Shown here one piece after another: positions 26,313-35,353 of a DNA stretch of 64,000 bases. The notes beneath the pieces are model-generated. The model did not search any database, was not told the origin of the DNA, and was given only the letters and a program-made list of their open reading frames with translations. Location of the stretch: contig OY282382.1 of assembly GCA_958295905.1 (NCBI GenBank), forward strand, positions 1,760,001 to 1,824,000, written 5' to 3'. Within the stretch, counting starts at the first letter, position 1. Every line of letters starts with the position of its first letter. This DNA comes from an uncultured Vicinamibacterales bacterium (GTDB lineage Bacteria > Acidobacteriota > Vicinamibacteria > Vicinamibacterales > UBA8438). The position numbers and the translations under genes are program-made.

Positions 26313-29300
26313 TCAGTCCTTTGTGATGGTGCGGTCGAGGTTCATGATCATGCTGGCGACCATGGTGTAGGAGGCCAGCTCCGCGATGTCGAGGGTCTCG
26401 TCGCGCGGCGAGTCGCCGACGTTGACGAGCTCGAGCGCCGCCGCCCGGTCGGCCCGGTAGCGGTCGAAGTAGTCGCGGAAGCTGCCGGTCAGCACCTCCT
26501 CGACCTCGGGCCGCGGGCGGTGCTGGGTGGCGAGACGGTAGGCGTAGGCCACCTTGTCCCCGGGCGTCCCGCCCCCCTCGCGGATCATGCGCTGGGCCAG
26601 GTGCCGCGACGCCTCGACGTAGGTCACGTCGTTCATCAGGTTCAGGGCCTGCAGCGGCGTGTTGGTGCGGTCGGTCCGCACGATGCACGTCTCGCGCGTC
26701 GGCGAGTCGAACGCGAGCATCGACGGCGGGGCCAGGGTGCGCTTCCAGTAGGTGTAGAGGCTGCGCCGGTAGAGGTCGTCGCCCTCCGACTGGATGTAGG
26801 TCTGGCTGGCCCCCGCCTCCCACAGGCCCTCGGGCTGGTAGGGCTTGACCGACGGCCCGCCGAGTCCGGGGACGAGGAGGCCGGACACGGCCAGGGCCTG
26901 GTCGCGGATGAGCTGCGCCGGCAGCCGCATGCGCGGTCCCCGCGCCAGCCGCCGGTTCTCGGGGTCGGCCTCGAGTGCCTCGGGGGTGATGGTCGAGTCC
27001 TGCCGGTAGGCGGCGCTGGTGACGATGGTCCGCATCAGCGCCTTGACGTCCCAGCCCGAGTCGACGAACGTCGTCGCCAGCCAGTCGAGCAGCTCGGGAT
27101 GGCTGGGGAACTCGCCCTGCAGGCCGAAGTTCTCGCTCGTCTTGACGATGCCGGTGCCGAAGAGCATCTGCCACAGCCGGTTCACGGTGACCCGGGCGGT
27201 CAGCGGGTGCTCGGGGGCGACGAGCCACTTCGCGAACGCGAGCCGGTTGGGCTCGGCCCCCTCGGGCAGCGGCGGGAGAATCGCCGGCACGTTCGGGTCG
27301 ACCCGCTCGCCGGGCACGTCGTAGGCCCCGCGGATGAGCCGGAACGTCTCGCGCCGCGGGCTCAACTCGTCCATGACCATGACCGTCGGGAAGCTCTCCC
27401 ACATGGCCGCCCGCTGGTCCTCGAGGTCGTTGAGGTGGCGCCACGCGTCCTGCACCTCCTCGGCCGCGTACTGGTCGAGGAACGCGAGGCGGAGCTTCTC
27501 GGCCTGCCCCGGCGTCCGGTCGGCGGGGGCGAGGCGGGCGATGTCGGACAGCGGCTCGGCCGTCGCCACCACCGCCGCGCGCTCGGGGGTCAGGGCCTCC
27601 ATGTAGATGCGGACGTCGTCGATCCAGCCCCGGAACCGCGGCCGCGAGTCGGTGCCGCCGGAGCCCTCGGGGGGCGGGCCGCTGGCCCCGATGCGCAGCG
27701 GCTCGGCGCGCGCCCGCATGGGGTTGTTGATGCCGTCGAGCAGGTGCGTCACCGCCTGCGCCTCGCCGTTGACGTAGATGCGGAAGCTGTCGGGGACCCG
27801 CTTGCCGGTGTAGGTCACCAGCACGTGCTGCCACTCGTTCAGGGGCAGATCGTCGACGGTCTCGACCCGCACCCCGTCGTCGGCCCAGCGCTGCGACAGG
27901 TTGATGCGCACCTTGCCGTCGACGAGATACAGCCCCCAGCCCCGCTCGCCCTGGTCGTCGGCCAGCGCGCGCGACACGATGACCCCGTCGGGGGCGGTGG
28001 AGTGGACCCACGCCGACAGCGTGAACGGATCGTCGTAGGTGAAGTTGGCGATGTCGCCGGCGTCGATGAACCGCCGGCCGTCGAAGCCGTGCGCCTCGCC
28101 GACCCGGCCCGGCACGAAGCGCGGCGTGCCGTCGACGAGCTTGACGTTCACCGGGAACTCGACCAACTGGGGCTCGGGCTCGCCGCGCAGCCCCGCCGTC
28201 ACGTTCGGGGAGACGTAGACCGGCTCGGACGTGTAGATGCCCGCGAAGTCGCCGTCGAGTGGGTAGTGCACGAGGAGCTTGTCGCGCAGCACCCAGTCGA
28301 CCCGCCCCGCGTCGGCGAGCGAGCCCTCCCAAGCGCGCCGCGCCTCGGCCGCGCCGGCCTCGAGGTCCGCGAACGTCCCGCGCGCCTCGGCGATCTCGGC
28401 GTCGAGCCAGTCGAGCTCGGCGAACTGGTCGTCGGTGGGGGCGGTGATCATCGGCGGCGAGTTGCCGTACTTGAACGCCTTGCCCCGCTCGGGCACGTTG
28501 TTGAAGTAGGCGAAGACCTCGTAGAACTCCTGCTGCGAGACGGGGTCGAACTTGTGGTCGTGGCAGCGGGCGCAGCCCAGGGTCAGGCCCATCCACACCG
28601 TTCCCGTCGTCGACACCCGGTCGACCACGTTCTCGACCAGGAACTCCTCGGGGATGATGCCGCCCTCGCCGTTCTGGCTGTGGTTCCGGTTGAACGCGGT
28701 GGCGATGCGCTGCTCGAGGGTCGCGTCGGGCAGCAGGTCGCCCGCGATCTGCTCGATCGTGAACTGGTCGAACGGCATGTTCGCGTTGTAGGCGTCGATG
28801 ACCCAGTCGCGGTAGCGCCACATCGACCGCTCGGCGTCGGTCTGATAGCCGCTCGAGTCGGCGTAGCGGGCCGCGTCGAGCCAGTCGACGGCCATCCGCT
28901 CGCCGTACGCGGCCGACCCCAGCATGCGGTCGACGGCGTTCTCGAAGGCGTCGGGCGAGTCGTCGTTGAGGAACGCGGCCATGTCGGCCTCGAGCGGCGG
29001 CAGGCCCGTCAGGTCGAAGCTCGCCCGGCGCAGCAGCGTCGCCCGGTCGGCCTCGCCCGCGGGGGACAGCCCGTCGGCCTCGAGGCCGGCCAGCACGAAG
29101 TTGTCGATGGGGTTGCGCGGCCACCCGGTGTCCGCCACCGGGGGCGCCGCCGGCCGCTCGGGCGGGGTGAACGCCCAGTGCGACTGCCACTCGGCCCCCT
29201 GGTCGATCCACAGCCGCAGGGTCTCGATCTCGTCCGCGCTCAGCGCGTCCTCGTCGGCGCCCGGCATGACCGGGGTGTTCAGGCCGAGCCGGTAGGGCAT

Positions 29301-29951
29301 CCGCACCCGGGCGTCTTCGGCGCTCACCCGGTGGATGAGCAGGCTCTCGTCGGCGTCGCCGGGCACGATGACCGGACCGCCGAACCGGCCGCGGTCCGCA
29401 AAGGGCCCCTCCGCGACGTCGAGCCGCAGGCCGCGCTGGCGCCCCTGCTCGTCGGGCCCGTGGCACGTGAAGCAGTTCTGGGACAGGATCGGCCGGACCT
29501 CGCGGGCGAAGTCGACGACCCGCACGGGCATCGCCGGCGCGTCGGCCGCGGCGTCGGCGAGCGCGCCGCCCCACGCCGCGCCGCCGTCGATCCACCGGCG
29601 CACGAGGTCGATCTGGTCGTCGGTCAGCGACCGCCCCGACGACACCGGCGGCATCTTCGCCACTTGGTCGCCGGTGGTCAGCCGCTGGAACAGCGGGCTC
29701 GCCTCGGCGTCGCCGGGCACGATGACCCGGTCGATGAACGCGTCGGTGTCGAGCCGCAGGTCGGCCTGGCGCGTGCCCTCGCTCGGGCCGTGACAGGCGA
29801 GGCACGCCCGGGCCAGCACCGGCCGGACGTCCCGGTTGTACTCGATCGGCTCGTGCGCGGGCTCCTGCGCCGAGGCGGCGCCGACAGACCCGCCGAACAA
29901 CACCGCAACAACGGCCAACGGAATCAGGACACGAGGTACGGTCATCTTCAT
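26313..29951 (-). CDS. PSD1 protein: two cytochrome c motifs, DUF1549, LamG and DUF1553
   Basis: A 1212-residue secreted protein. Signal peptide: MTVPRVLIPLAVVAVLFGGS. Two planctomycete-type haem c motifs follow (CLACHGPSEG near residue 50 and CFTCHGPDEQG near 160). Next is DUF1549 (NPIDNFVLAGLEADGLSPAG...FDLTGLPPLEAD), then a LamG-like concanavalin fold (FDGRRFIDAGDIANFTYDDP...GWIDDVRIYMEALTPE) and the DUF1553 domain (VTVNRLWQMLFGTGIVKTSE, TPLQALNLMNDVTYVE). GAGGGG lies 8 nt before the ATG at 29951. It is co-transcribed with the DUF1501 gene. Haem-dependent electron transfer coupled to substrate binding by LamG is likely; the substrate is unknown. Confidence 0.92.
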   Translation of the reverse strand: MKMTVPRVLIPLAVVAVLFGGSVGAASAQEPAHEPIEYNRDVRPVLARACLACHGPSEGTRQADLRLDTDAFIDRVIVPGDAEASPLFQRLTTGDQVAKMPPVSSGRSLTDDQIDLVRRWIDGGAAWGGALADAAADAPAMPVRVVDFAREVRPILSQNCFTCHGPDEQGRQRGLRLDVAEGPFADRGRFGGPVIVPGDADESLLIHRVSAEDARVRMPYRLGLNTPVMPGADEDALSADEIETLRLWIDQGAEWQSHWAFTPPERPAAPPVADTGWPRNPIDNFVLAGLEADGLSPAGEADRATLLRRASFDLTGLPPLEADMAAFLNDDSPDAFENAVDRMLGSAAYGERMAVDWLDAARYADSSGYQTDAERSMWRYRDWVIDAYNANMPFDQFTIEQIAGDLLPDATLEQRIATAFNRNHSQNGEGGIIPEEFLVENVVDRVSTTGTVWMGLTLGCARCHDHKFDPVSQQEFYEVFAYFNNVPERGKAFKYGNSPPMITAPTDDQFAELDWLDAEIAEARGTFADLEAGAAEARRAWEGSLADAGRVDWVLRDKLLVHYPLDGDFAGIYTSEPVYVSPNVTAGLRGEPEPQLVEFPVNVKLVDGTPRFVPGRVGEAHGFDGRRFIDAGDIANFTYDDPFTLSAWVHSTAPDGVIVSRALADDQGERGWGLYLVDGKVRINLSQRWADDGVRVETVDDLPLNEWQHVLVTYTGKRVPDSFRIYVNGEAQAVTHLLDGINNPMRARAEPLRIGASGPPPEGSGGTDSRPRFRGWIDDVRIYMEALTPERAAVVATAEPLSDIARLAPADRTPGQAEKLRLAFLDQYAAEEVQDAWRHLNDLEDQRAAMWESFPTVMVMDELSPRRETFRLIRGAYDVPGERVDPNVPAILPPLPEGAEPNRLAFAKWLVAPEHPLTARVTVNRLWQMLFGTGIVKTSENFGLQGEFPSHPELLDWLATTFVDSGWDVKALMRTIVTSAAYRQDSTITPEALEADPENRRLARGPRMRLPAQLIRDQALAVSGLLVPGLGGPSVKPYQPEGLWEAGASQTYIQSEGDDLYRRSLYTYWKRTLAPPSMLAFDSPTRETCIVRTDRTNTPLQALNLMNDVTYVEASRHLAQRMIREGGGTPGDKVAYAYRLATQHRPRPEVEEVLTGSFRDYFDRYRADRAAALELVNVGDSPRDETLDIAELASYTMVASMIMNLDRTITKD

Positions 29952-29965
29952 ATGGGCATCCCCTC

Positions 29966-30008
29966 AAGGGTTGCATGGTAGGACTCCGGCCCTTGACATG
30001 CAACCCTT
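29966..30008. promoter_or_regulatory. 12-bp perfect inverted repeat upstream of the PSD1/DUF1501 operon
   Basis: AAGGGTTGCATG (29966-29977) and CATGCAACCCTT (29997-30008) are exact reverse complements, 19 bp apart. The element sits 15 bp before the PSD1 start and after the stop of the PIN toxin gene. It could be an operator, a 5'-UTR hairpin or a terminator for the upstream gene; the low GC of the arms fits an operator. Confidence 0.55.
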
Positions 30009-30051
30009 TATTGGTGCACGCCGGATTTCCGAACGACGGCCCCTGACCGGT

Positions 30052-30501
30052 CTACAGGGGGTTGGGCGGGTTCGCTGAAGCGCGCGCCACATGCACGATC
30101 CGGTCGGAGAGGTAGGGATGCCCGCGCACCCGGTCGTGGAACCGGACATCCGCCGTGATGACCGGATACTGCTCTTGGAGCGCGAGCGCCAAATAGTAGC
30201 AGTCGTAGGCAGGATGGCCCAGATCGACCGCCAACCGCGCGGCGCCGGCGGCCAGTCGACGCATGGAGACGGGAACCGAGACCGGCGCCGACTTCAGCAG
30301 GTCGGTGGCATCCGCCACGTCATCCCGGGTGAGGTCGCCGCGCCGGTGCATGGCCCACAAGGCGTTGGATGCCTCGGCGAAGACCAGCTCGGGCGCAATC
30401 AGCGTCACGCCGGTTTCCAGCAGTCTCGATGACTCGTCCGACCACTCCTCCGCCACCAGCCACTTCACGACGACGCTCGCATCGACGACGTAGCCCGTCA
30501 C
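30052..30501 (-). CDS. PIN-domain toxin (VapC/FitB-like)
   Basis: A 149-residue PIN protein starting with GTG (VTGYVVDASVVVKWLVAEEW). Acidic positions Asp in VVDASVVVK, Glu in VFAEASNALW, Asp in HPAYDCYYLALA and VITADVRFHD fit the PIN RNase site. The GTG overlaps the antitoxin stop by four bases (GTGA), which decides the start. It is a probable tRNA- or mRNA-cleaving toxin. Confidence 0.88.
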   Translation of the reverse strand: MTGYVVDASVVVKWLVAEEWSDESSRLLETGVTLIAPELVFAEASNALWAMHRRGDLTRDDVADATDLLKSAPVSVPVSMRRLAAGAARLAVDLGHPAYDCYYLALALQEQYPVITADVRFHDRVRGHPYLSDRIVHVARASANPPNPL

Positions 30502-30734
30502 GACGGCGCGTCCCGATCCCGGTCGGCGCGTATCAAGACGCTGCTGTCGACGGAAGAGCGCAGACGTTGGCGCAGCGCCCCCGCCTGGGAGATGAAGCTC
30601 TCCTGCCCGGGCAGGAGAGCGTTCCGCAGCAGCTCGCGGTGCTCGGCTTCCGCGGACCGTCCGTGCGCGGCCGCTCTCTGCTTGAGGGCGCGGACCACTT
30701 GGTCGTTCACGTTGCGAACCGTCAACTGTGCCAT
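30498..30734 (-). CDS. FitA/VapB-like ribbon-helix-helix antitoxin
   Basis: A 78-residue protein with an N-terminal ribbon-helix-helix domain (MAQLTVRNVNDQVVRALKQR, then AAAHGRSAEAEHRELL), typical of FitA-type antitoxins. The C-terminal tail should bind the PIN toxin. It is the first gene of the pair and likely autoregulates; a small inverted repeat lies just upstream. Confidence 0.88.
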   Translation of the reverse strand: MAQLTVRNVNDQVVRALKQRAAAHGRSAEAEHRELLRNALLPGQESFISQAGALRQRLRSSVDSSVLIRADRDRDAPS

Positions 30735-30744
30735 GTCTGGTCTT

Positions 30745-30763
30745 CAATGAAGTGATGTCATTG
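30745..30763. promoter_or_regulatory. Inverted repeat upstream of FitA-like gene
   Basis: CAATGA (30745-30750) and TCATTG (30758-30763) form a 6-bp inverted repeat with a 7-bp spacer, 11 bp before the antitoxin start. Position and size fit a ribbon-helix-helix operator; this is inference. Confidence 0.4.
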
Positions 30764-31186
30764 CAGTCGTCATCAAGCGTGCGCCCCATGCCGGCTCTTG
30801 TCAAGACTCTCGAAGTCGGGGGACCGGCCGGTGGGTGCGCGTCAAAAGTGAGGCGCGCCGCCGCCGGAACCGGCCTCCGAGGGATCCCAGGCGCCAAACC
30901 CAAGATAAAGCCCCGTTCGGGAGGGTCTCGATGCCGAGAACGGTACGGAAATCGCCAACTTGACGGCGCCGGGGGCAGTCATTCGCAAATCTGAGGTGCG
31001 CCCCCGGTGCGGTGATTGCGTTTCGGGGGTTCCCGCGTTATGTTCCTTCTTCAGGGCGGATTGCCGTCACGGCCCAGGTTCGTGACGAGGTTCCGGCTGG
31101 CGGCGACCGGCCCGGTGCATTGGAGTTGGCCTATGCGGTTCGAGACGGGTGGGTCGGGGTCGAACAAGTGCCGGCCGACGCGGGAC
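30764..31186. other. Intergenic, contains a short dispersed repeat
   Basis: This stretch separates the antitoxin gene from the VanX-like gene. A segment at about 30833-30868 (GGGTGCGCGTCAAAAGTGAG) resembles 16525-16562. Nothing else is recognisable. The VanX-like frame stays open upstream, but the sequence before 31187 is not protein-like. Confidence 0.35.
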
Positions 31187-31879
31187 ATGACCGCGTTCGC
31201 ACGAGTCGTGCCGGTGCTCGCGGTTCTCGCGGCCGCGGCCACGGCCGTCCAGGCGCAGGACGGCGAGGCCCCGCCCGCCGGGTTCGTCCGCCTCGGCGAG
31301 GCGGTTCCCGGCATCGTGCTCGACGTTCGCTACCATGGTGCGGACAACTTCGTCGGCGCGCCGGTGGACGGCTACGAGGCGCCGGCGGCGATCCTGACGC
31401 GGCCGGCCGCGGACGCGCTGCGGCAGGTGCAGGAGCGGCTGCGGGCGCGCGGGTTCGGCCTGAAGGTCTTCGACGCCTACCGCCCCCAGACCGCCGTCGA
31501 TCACTTCGTCCGCTGGGCCGCCGACCCGGCCGACCGCCGCACCAAGGCCGAGTACTACCCCGGCGTGCCCAAGTCCGAGCTGTTCTCGCGCGGCTACATC
31601 GCCGAGGCGTCGGGCCACTCGCGGGGCAGCACCGTGGACCTGACCGTCGTCCGGCTGTCGGACGGCGCCGAGCTCGACATGGGGACGCCGTTCGACTTCT
31701 TCGGCGCCGAATCGGCGGTGGACTACCCGGGCCTCACCGGCGGGCAGCGCGCCAACCGCCGCCTGCTCGCCGACGCCATGCAGGCGCACGGCTTCCAGCC
31801 CTACGCGGAAGAGTGGTGGCACTACACCCTCGACGACGAGCCGTACCCCGAGACCTACTTCGACTTTCCGGTGCGGTGA
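31187..31879 (+). CDS. M15D D-alanyl-D-alanine dipeptidase (VanX/DdpX-like)
   Basis: A 230-residue exported zinc dipeptidase. A signal peptide (MTAFARVVPVLAVLAAAATA) is followed by the M15D core: RYHGADNFVGAPVDGY, LKVFDAYRPQTAVDHFVRWA, the zinc motif SGHSRGSTVDLTVV (His and Asp ligands), GTPFDFF and EEWWHYTL (catalytic Glu and zinc His). It would hydrolyse D-Ala-D-Ala, probably for peptidoglycan recycling or as a nutrient enzyme; there is no vanH/vanA partner, so a resistance role is unlikely. The ATG at 31187 is chosen for the signal peptide. Confidence 0.9.
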   Translation: MTAFARVVPVLAVLAAAATAVQAQDGEAPPAGFVRLGEAVPGIVLDVRYHGADNFVGAPVDGYEAPAAILTRPAADALRQVQERLRARGFGLKVFDAYRPQTAVDHFVRWAADPADRRTKAEYYPGVPKSELFSRGYIAEASGHSRGSTVDLTVVRLSDGAELDMGTPFDFFGAESAVDYPGLTGGQRANRRLLADAMQAHGFQPYAEEWWHYTLDDEPYPETYFDFPVR

Positions 31880-32172
31880 TTGCGGGGGCGTTAACCGGGG
31901 TCGGCCGTCTCGGATGCGGGTGCTTGAGCTTCCCGCTCTCGATCTCGGCACCGCGGGCGTCCACCGACCGGCCACCTCGTCTCGGATGCGGGCCTCCTGC
32001 CGGACGACCTCCGCGGGCATGACGTCGCCGAAGTCGGGCGCCTTGAACACGGGTAGAATTCTCGATCTCGTTGGGCCGGACATCGGGTTGGAGCGGCGCT
32101 TCACCCACACCCCGCCTCGGCCTCGTGTTCCATGTCCGTAGGTCCGTCACACGGGATAAGGTGCCGCAAGGC

Positions 32173-35100
32173 TCATTCCAGCAGGCCGGCCAGGGCCGAT
32201 GCGGCCTCGAGACCGGTGTCCGACTCGGAGAGCCGCTCGCGTTGCCGGCTCGTGAGCCACTCGGCGCGGGTGCCGGTGGCCCCGCGGGTGACCGCGAGCA
32301 CGTGCTCGATCTGCTCGGCCACCGCGCGGACGTGGGAGATGACGCCGACCATGCGCCCGGCGGCGGCGACGGTCCCCAGGGCCTGCACGGCGGCGTCGAG
32401 GTTGTTGCGGTCGAGCGAGCCGAAGCCCTCGTCGAGGAAGAGGGACTCGAGCCGGCCCCCGCCGCGGGCCATCATCTCGACCATGCCGAGGGCGAGCGAA
32501 AGCGACGCGATGAACTGCTCGCCGCCGGAGAGGCTGGCGGGGGAGCGGGCCCGGCCGGAGTCGGCGTCGAGAACCTGCCACTGCTCTTCGGCGTCGCCGG
32601 GGTCCACGAACGCGTACTTGCCGCCGCTGATCTCGCCGAGCATCCGGGAGGCGTGAACGAGGAGACGCCGGGAGCGCCGCAGCGTCAGCCACTTGAGGAA
32701 CGCGCCGGGCTTGAGGGCGTCCTCGAGGTCGTCCAGCGCCCGCTCTTTCTCTTCGACCTCGGCGAGGAGGGTCCGGAGGCGCTGTACGTCCTCGATGATC
32801 GCGGCGAAGTCGTCCGCCGCCCGCCGGGCGCGCCGCTCGTCGAAGCGGGCCTCCTCGGCCTTCGCGCGCACGCCGTCGACGATCGCGTCGAGGTCTCGGA
32901 CGTCGATGTCCGGGTCGAGCCGTTCTCCGAGCGCCGCGAGTTGCCGGCGGGCGGCGTCCGCGCGGCCGGCGGCGTCGCGCGCGTGCCCGTCCGCGGCGCT
33001 CGACAGCGCCGCGGTGGCGGCCTCGAGGGCGCCGATGTGAGACTGCAGCGCGGCGGCGTCGCGGACCGAGACCGCCGCGGGGACGTCGGCGTCGAGCTGC
33101 AGCCGGCGGATCGCGTCGACGGCGGCCGACCCATCGACCCCGACTTCGTAATTCGCGTCGGCGTCGAGCTGCAGCCGGCGGATTGCGTCGACGAGGACGT
33201 CGCGGTGGGCGTTGAGCTGGCCGGCGAGCCCCTCGAGGGGCGCGTCGACCTCGTCGGCCCGCCGTTTCGCCAGGGCCGACTGCGCGGCCCGCGCTTCGTC
33301 GATCCTGCGCCCCAGGCGGTCTCGTTCGGCCGTGCGCGCCTCGAGGACCTGCGCGCGCTCGCGTGCGGCCGTCGTCCGCGCGCCGACCGAGCGGGTGTCC
33401 ACCGCGTGCAGCTCCGCGACGTCGGCCGGGAGCTCCAAGCTCGGCCGGAAAGGGTGGGGAATCGCACGTATCGCCGCCTGCAGCCGCTCCAGGGCCTGGA
33501 CGGCGTTCCGGCGGGACTGATCGGCGAGCACGCCGGCGTTCGCGGCGGCTTCCCGCGCCACCCCGGCCGCGGTGTCCTGCCGGGCCGCCTCGCGTCGCAG
33601 TCCGTCGGCGGCGCGATCGTGCCCGGCGAGGCGTTCCGCCGTCTCGGTGCAGGCTGCCTCCAGGGGATCGAGCAGGGCGTCGGAGTCGGGGAGGGCCGCA
33701 TCTGCGCCGATCCCGGCCCGCCGCGCGAGGTCGCGGCGCGCCTCGCGCAGTCGGGTCTCGAGCCGGGCGACGCGGGTCGCGGCTTTGGCCGCCTGACGTT
33801 CGAGGCCCTCCCGCTCCGCGGCGAAGGCGCTGGCCCGCCGGCCCGCTTCCTGCGCCGCCTCGCGCGCCGCCGTCGCGGCCTGCTCGGCGTCGGCGAGTCC
33901 GGCTCCCTCGGGCGCTTCCCAGCCGGCGGGGAGGTCGCGGCGGCAGATCGGACAGGCGTCGCCGGCGTGGAGGTGGCGGGCGGCGGACGCCGCCGACGCG
34001 GAACGCCGCGCCGCGGCCAGGTGCGCGTCGGCGCCGGCCGCCCCGCGGGCCGCGCGGCGTTCCGTCTCCTGGGCCGATGCCACGCGCAGCGCGCACGCGG
34101 ACTCTTCGGCCCGGAGCCTTTCGGTCCGCTTCCGCGCCTCGTCGCACTCGGCCGCGCGTTCCGCGCACCGGCCGTGCTGTTGCTCGACCGCGTTCTGGTC
34201 CTCCCGCGTCGTCCTCGCGGCTTCTTCCAGCGGGGGCCGCCGGGCGGCGTGGGCGTCGGCCTGCTGCCGGGCGGCGGCGGCACCGCCGGCCAGACGCCAC
34301 GCTTCCGCCTGCTTCGCGGCCGCGTCCCCCACGGTGCCGCGGAGGGCGGCGGCCGCTTCCTCCGCCGCCGCCGTGAGGTCGCCGAGGGTCTCCAGCGTCG
34401 TCCGGGCCGCCGCGACCTCTTCACGGGTGGGGCCGTCGTCGGCGGGGATGCGCGCCAGCTCGGCCTCCAGGCCGGCCTGCCGCTCGGTCAGGCTCACGGC
34501 CTCTTCCCGCAGCCGCCGGTCGAGCGCGGCGACGGGCTGCAGGCTGGCCGCCGCGCCCCCGCCGTCGAGCGCATGTAGCCGGTCGATGACGGTCCGGGCC
34601 GTCCGCCGCGCCGTCTCCGCCGCGCGCACCGCCTTGCGGGCGGTGGATGCGGCGCGTTCATCCTCGGAAGCGTCGGCCGCGTGCCGGCCCGCCCTCTCGA
34701 GGTCCTCCACCAGGCGGGCGCGATGCGCGGCGGGGTCTTCCGGATAGGCGGAAGCGGCCTGCTCAAGCCGGACCCGCAGCTTCTCGGCTTCCTGGCGGGC
34801 CGCACCGGCCAGCGCTCCCGCCGCCTCCAGCTCGTCGGTGCGCCAGACTTGGCGCAGGATCCGGCCGCGGTCGGTCGGCCTGTCCTCCACGAGCAGCCGG
34901 GCGAAACGGCCCTGCGGGAGGACGACGGTGCGCAGGAACGCGTCGCTGTCGAGCCCGAGCAGGGCTTTGATGCGGTCGTTGACGGGCTTGACCTGTTCGA
35001 CCTGCTCGGCCGCGGCGCCGCCGGCGTCGACGCGGCGCAGTTGCGCGGTGGCCGGCCCGACCCTGCCCTGCCCGCCGCGGCGCAGGGTGCGGGCGACCTC

Positions 35101-35352
35101 CCAAGTCTCGCCGGACAGGCGGAACCGGAGCACGACCCGGAGGTGCATGGACGTGTCGTTCATCAGCTCCTGGTTCGCCTGGGCGGTGAAGGTCGTCTGT
35201 CCGTAGAGGGCGTAGGTGATCGCCTCCAGGATGGAGGACTTCCCGGCCCCGGTGTCGCCGACGATGGCCACGTGGCCGCGGCCGGTGAAGTCGATGGACA
35301 CGCGCGCCCGGAACGATCGCAGCCCTTCGATGGTGAGGTGGAGGGGGCGCAT
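32173..35352 (-). CDS. sbcC: SbcC/Rad50-type SMC ATPase
   Basis: A 1059-residue SbcC/Rad50 homologue. Walker A is VGDTGAGKSSILEAITYALY near residue 32. Long Ala/Arg/Glu-rich coiled-coil arms surround the zinc hook GDACPICRRDLP (about residue 465). The C-terminus has the signature LSGGEQFIASLSLALGMVEM and Walker B ESLFLDEGFGSLDRNNLD. It forms the ATPase of the Mre11-Rad50 (SbcCD) nuclease complex. An exact-frame 72-bp duplication repeats AVDAIRRLQLDAD in the second arm. It is the last gene of a four-gene operon with nurA, herA and sbcD, separated from sbcD by one base. Confidence 0.93.
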   Translation of the reverse strand: MRPLHLTIEGLRSFRARVSIDFTGRGHVAIVGDTGAGKSSILEAITYALYGQTTFTAQANQELMNDTSMHLRVVLRFRLSGETWEVARTLRRGGQGRVGPATAQLRRVDAGGAAAEQVEQVKPVNDRIKALLGLDSDAFLRTVVLPQGRFARLLVEDRPTDRGRILRQVWRTDELEAAGALAGAARQEAEKLRVRLEQAASAYPEDPAAHRARLVEDLERAGRHAADASEDERAASTARKAVRAAETARRTARTVIDRLHALDGGGAAASLQPVAALDRRLREEAVSLTERQAGLEAELARIPADDGPTREEVAAARTTLETLGDLTAAAEEAAAALRGTVGDAAAKQAEAWRLAGGAAAARQQADAHAARRPPLEEAARTTREDQNAVEQQHGRCAERAAECDEARKRTERLRAEESACALRVASAQETERRAARGAAGADAHLAAARRSASAASAARHLHAGDACPICRRDLPAGWEAPEGAGLADAEQAATAAREAAQEAGRRASAFAAEREGLERQAAKAATRVARLETRLREARRDLARRAGIGADAALPDSDALLDPLEAACTETAERLAGHDRAADGLRREAARQDTAAGVAREAAANAGVLADQSRRNAVQALERLQAAIRAIPHPFRPSLELPADVAELHAVDTRSVGARTTAARERAQVLEARTAERDRLGRRIDEARAAQSALAKRRADEVDAPLEGLAGQLNAHRDVLVDAIRRLQLDADANYEVGVDGSAAVDAIRRLQLDADVPAAVSVRDAAALQSHIGALEAATAALSSAADGHARDAAGRADAARRQLAALGERLDPDIDVRDLDAIVDGVRAKAEEARFDERRARRAADDFAAIIEDVQRLRTLLAEVEEKERALDDLEDALKPGAFLKWLTLRRSRRLLVHASRMLGEISGGKYAFVDPGDAEEQWQVLDADSGRARSPASLSGGEQFIASLSLALGMVEMMARGGGRLESLFLDEGFGSLDRNNLDAAVQALGTVAAAGRMVGVISHVRAVAEQIEHVLAVTRGATGTRAEWLTSRQRERLSESDTGLEAASALAGLLE

Positions 35353-35353
35353 G

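Noticed and set aside
26304-29981. A 1225-codon plus-strand frame opposite the PSD1 gene
   Set aside because: Composition is typical of an antisense shadow in high-GC DNA, with no domain or signal; the minus-strand protein has clear domains.
24868-30003. A 1711-codon minus-strand open frame
   Set aside because: Only its last 480 codons are the DUF1501 gene; the rest is an Arg/Pro-rich frame out of phase with the PSD1 gene on the same strand.
31187-31879. Vancomycin resistance gene vanX
   Set aside because: The enzyme family fits, but it is exported and no vanH, vanA or vanRS genes are nearby.
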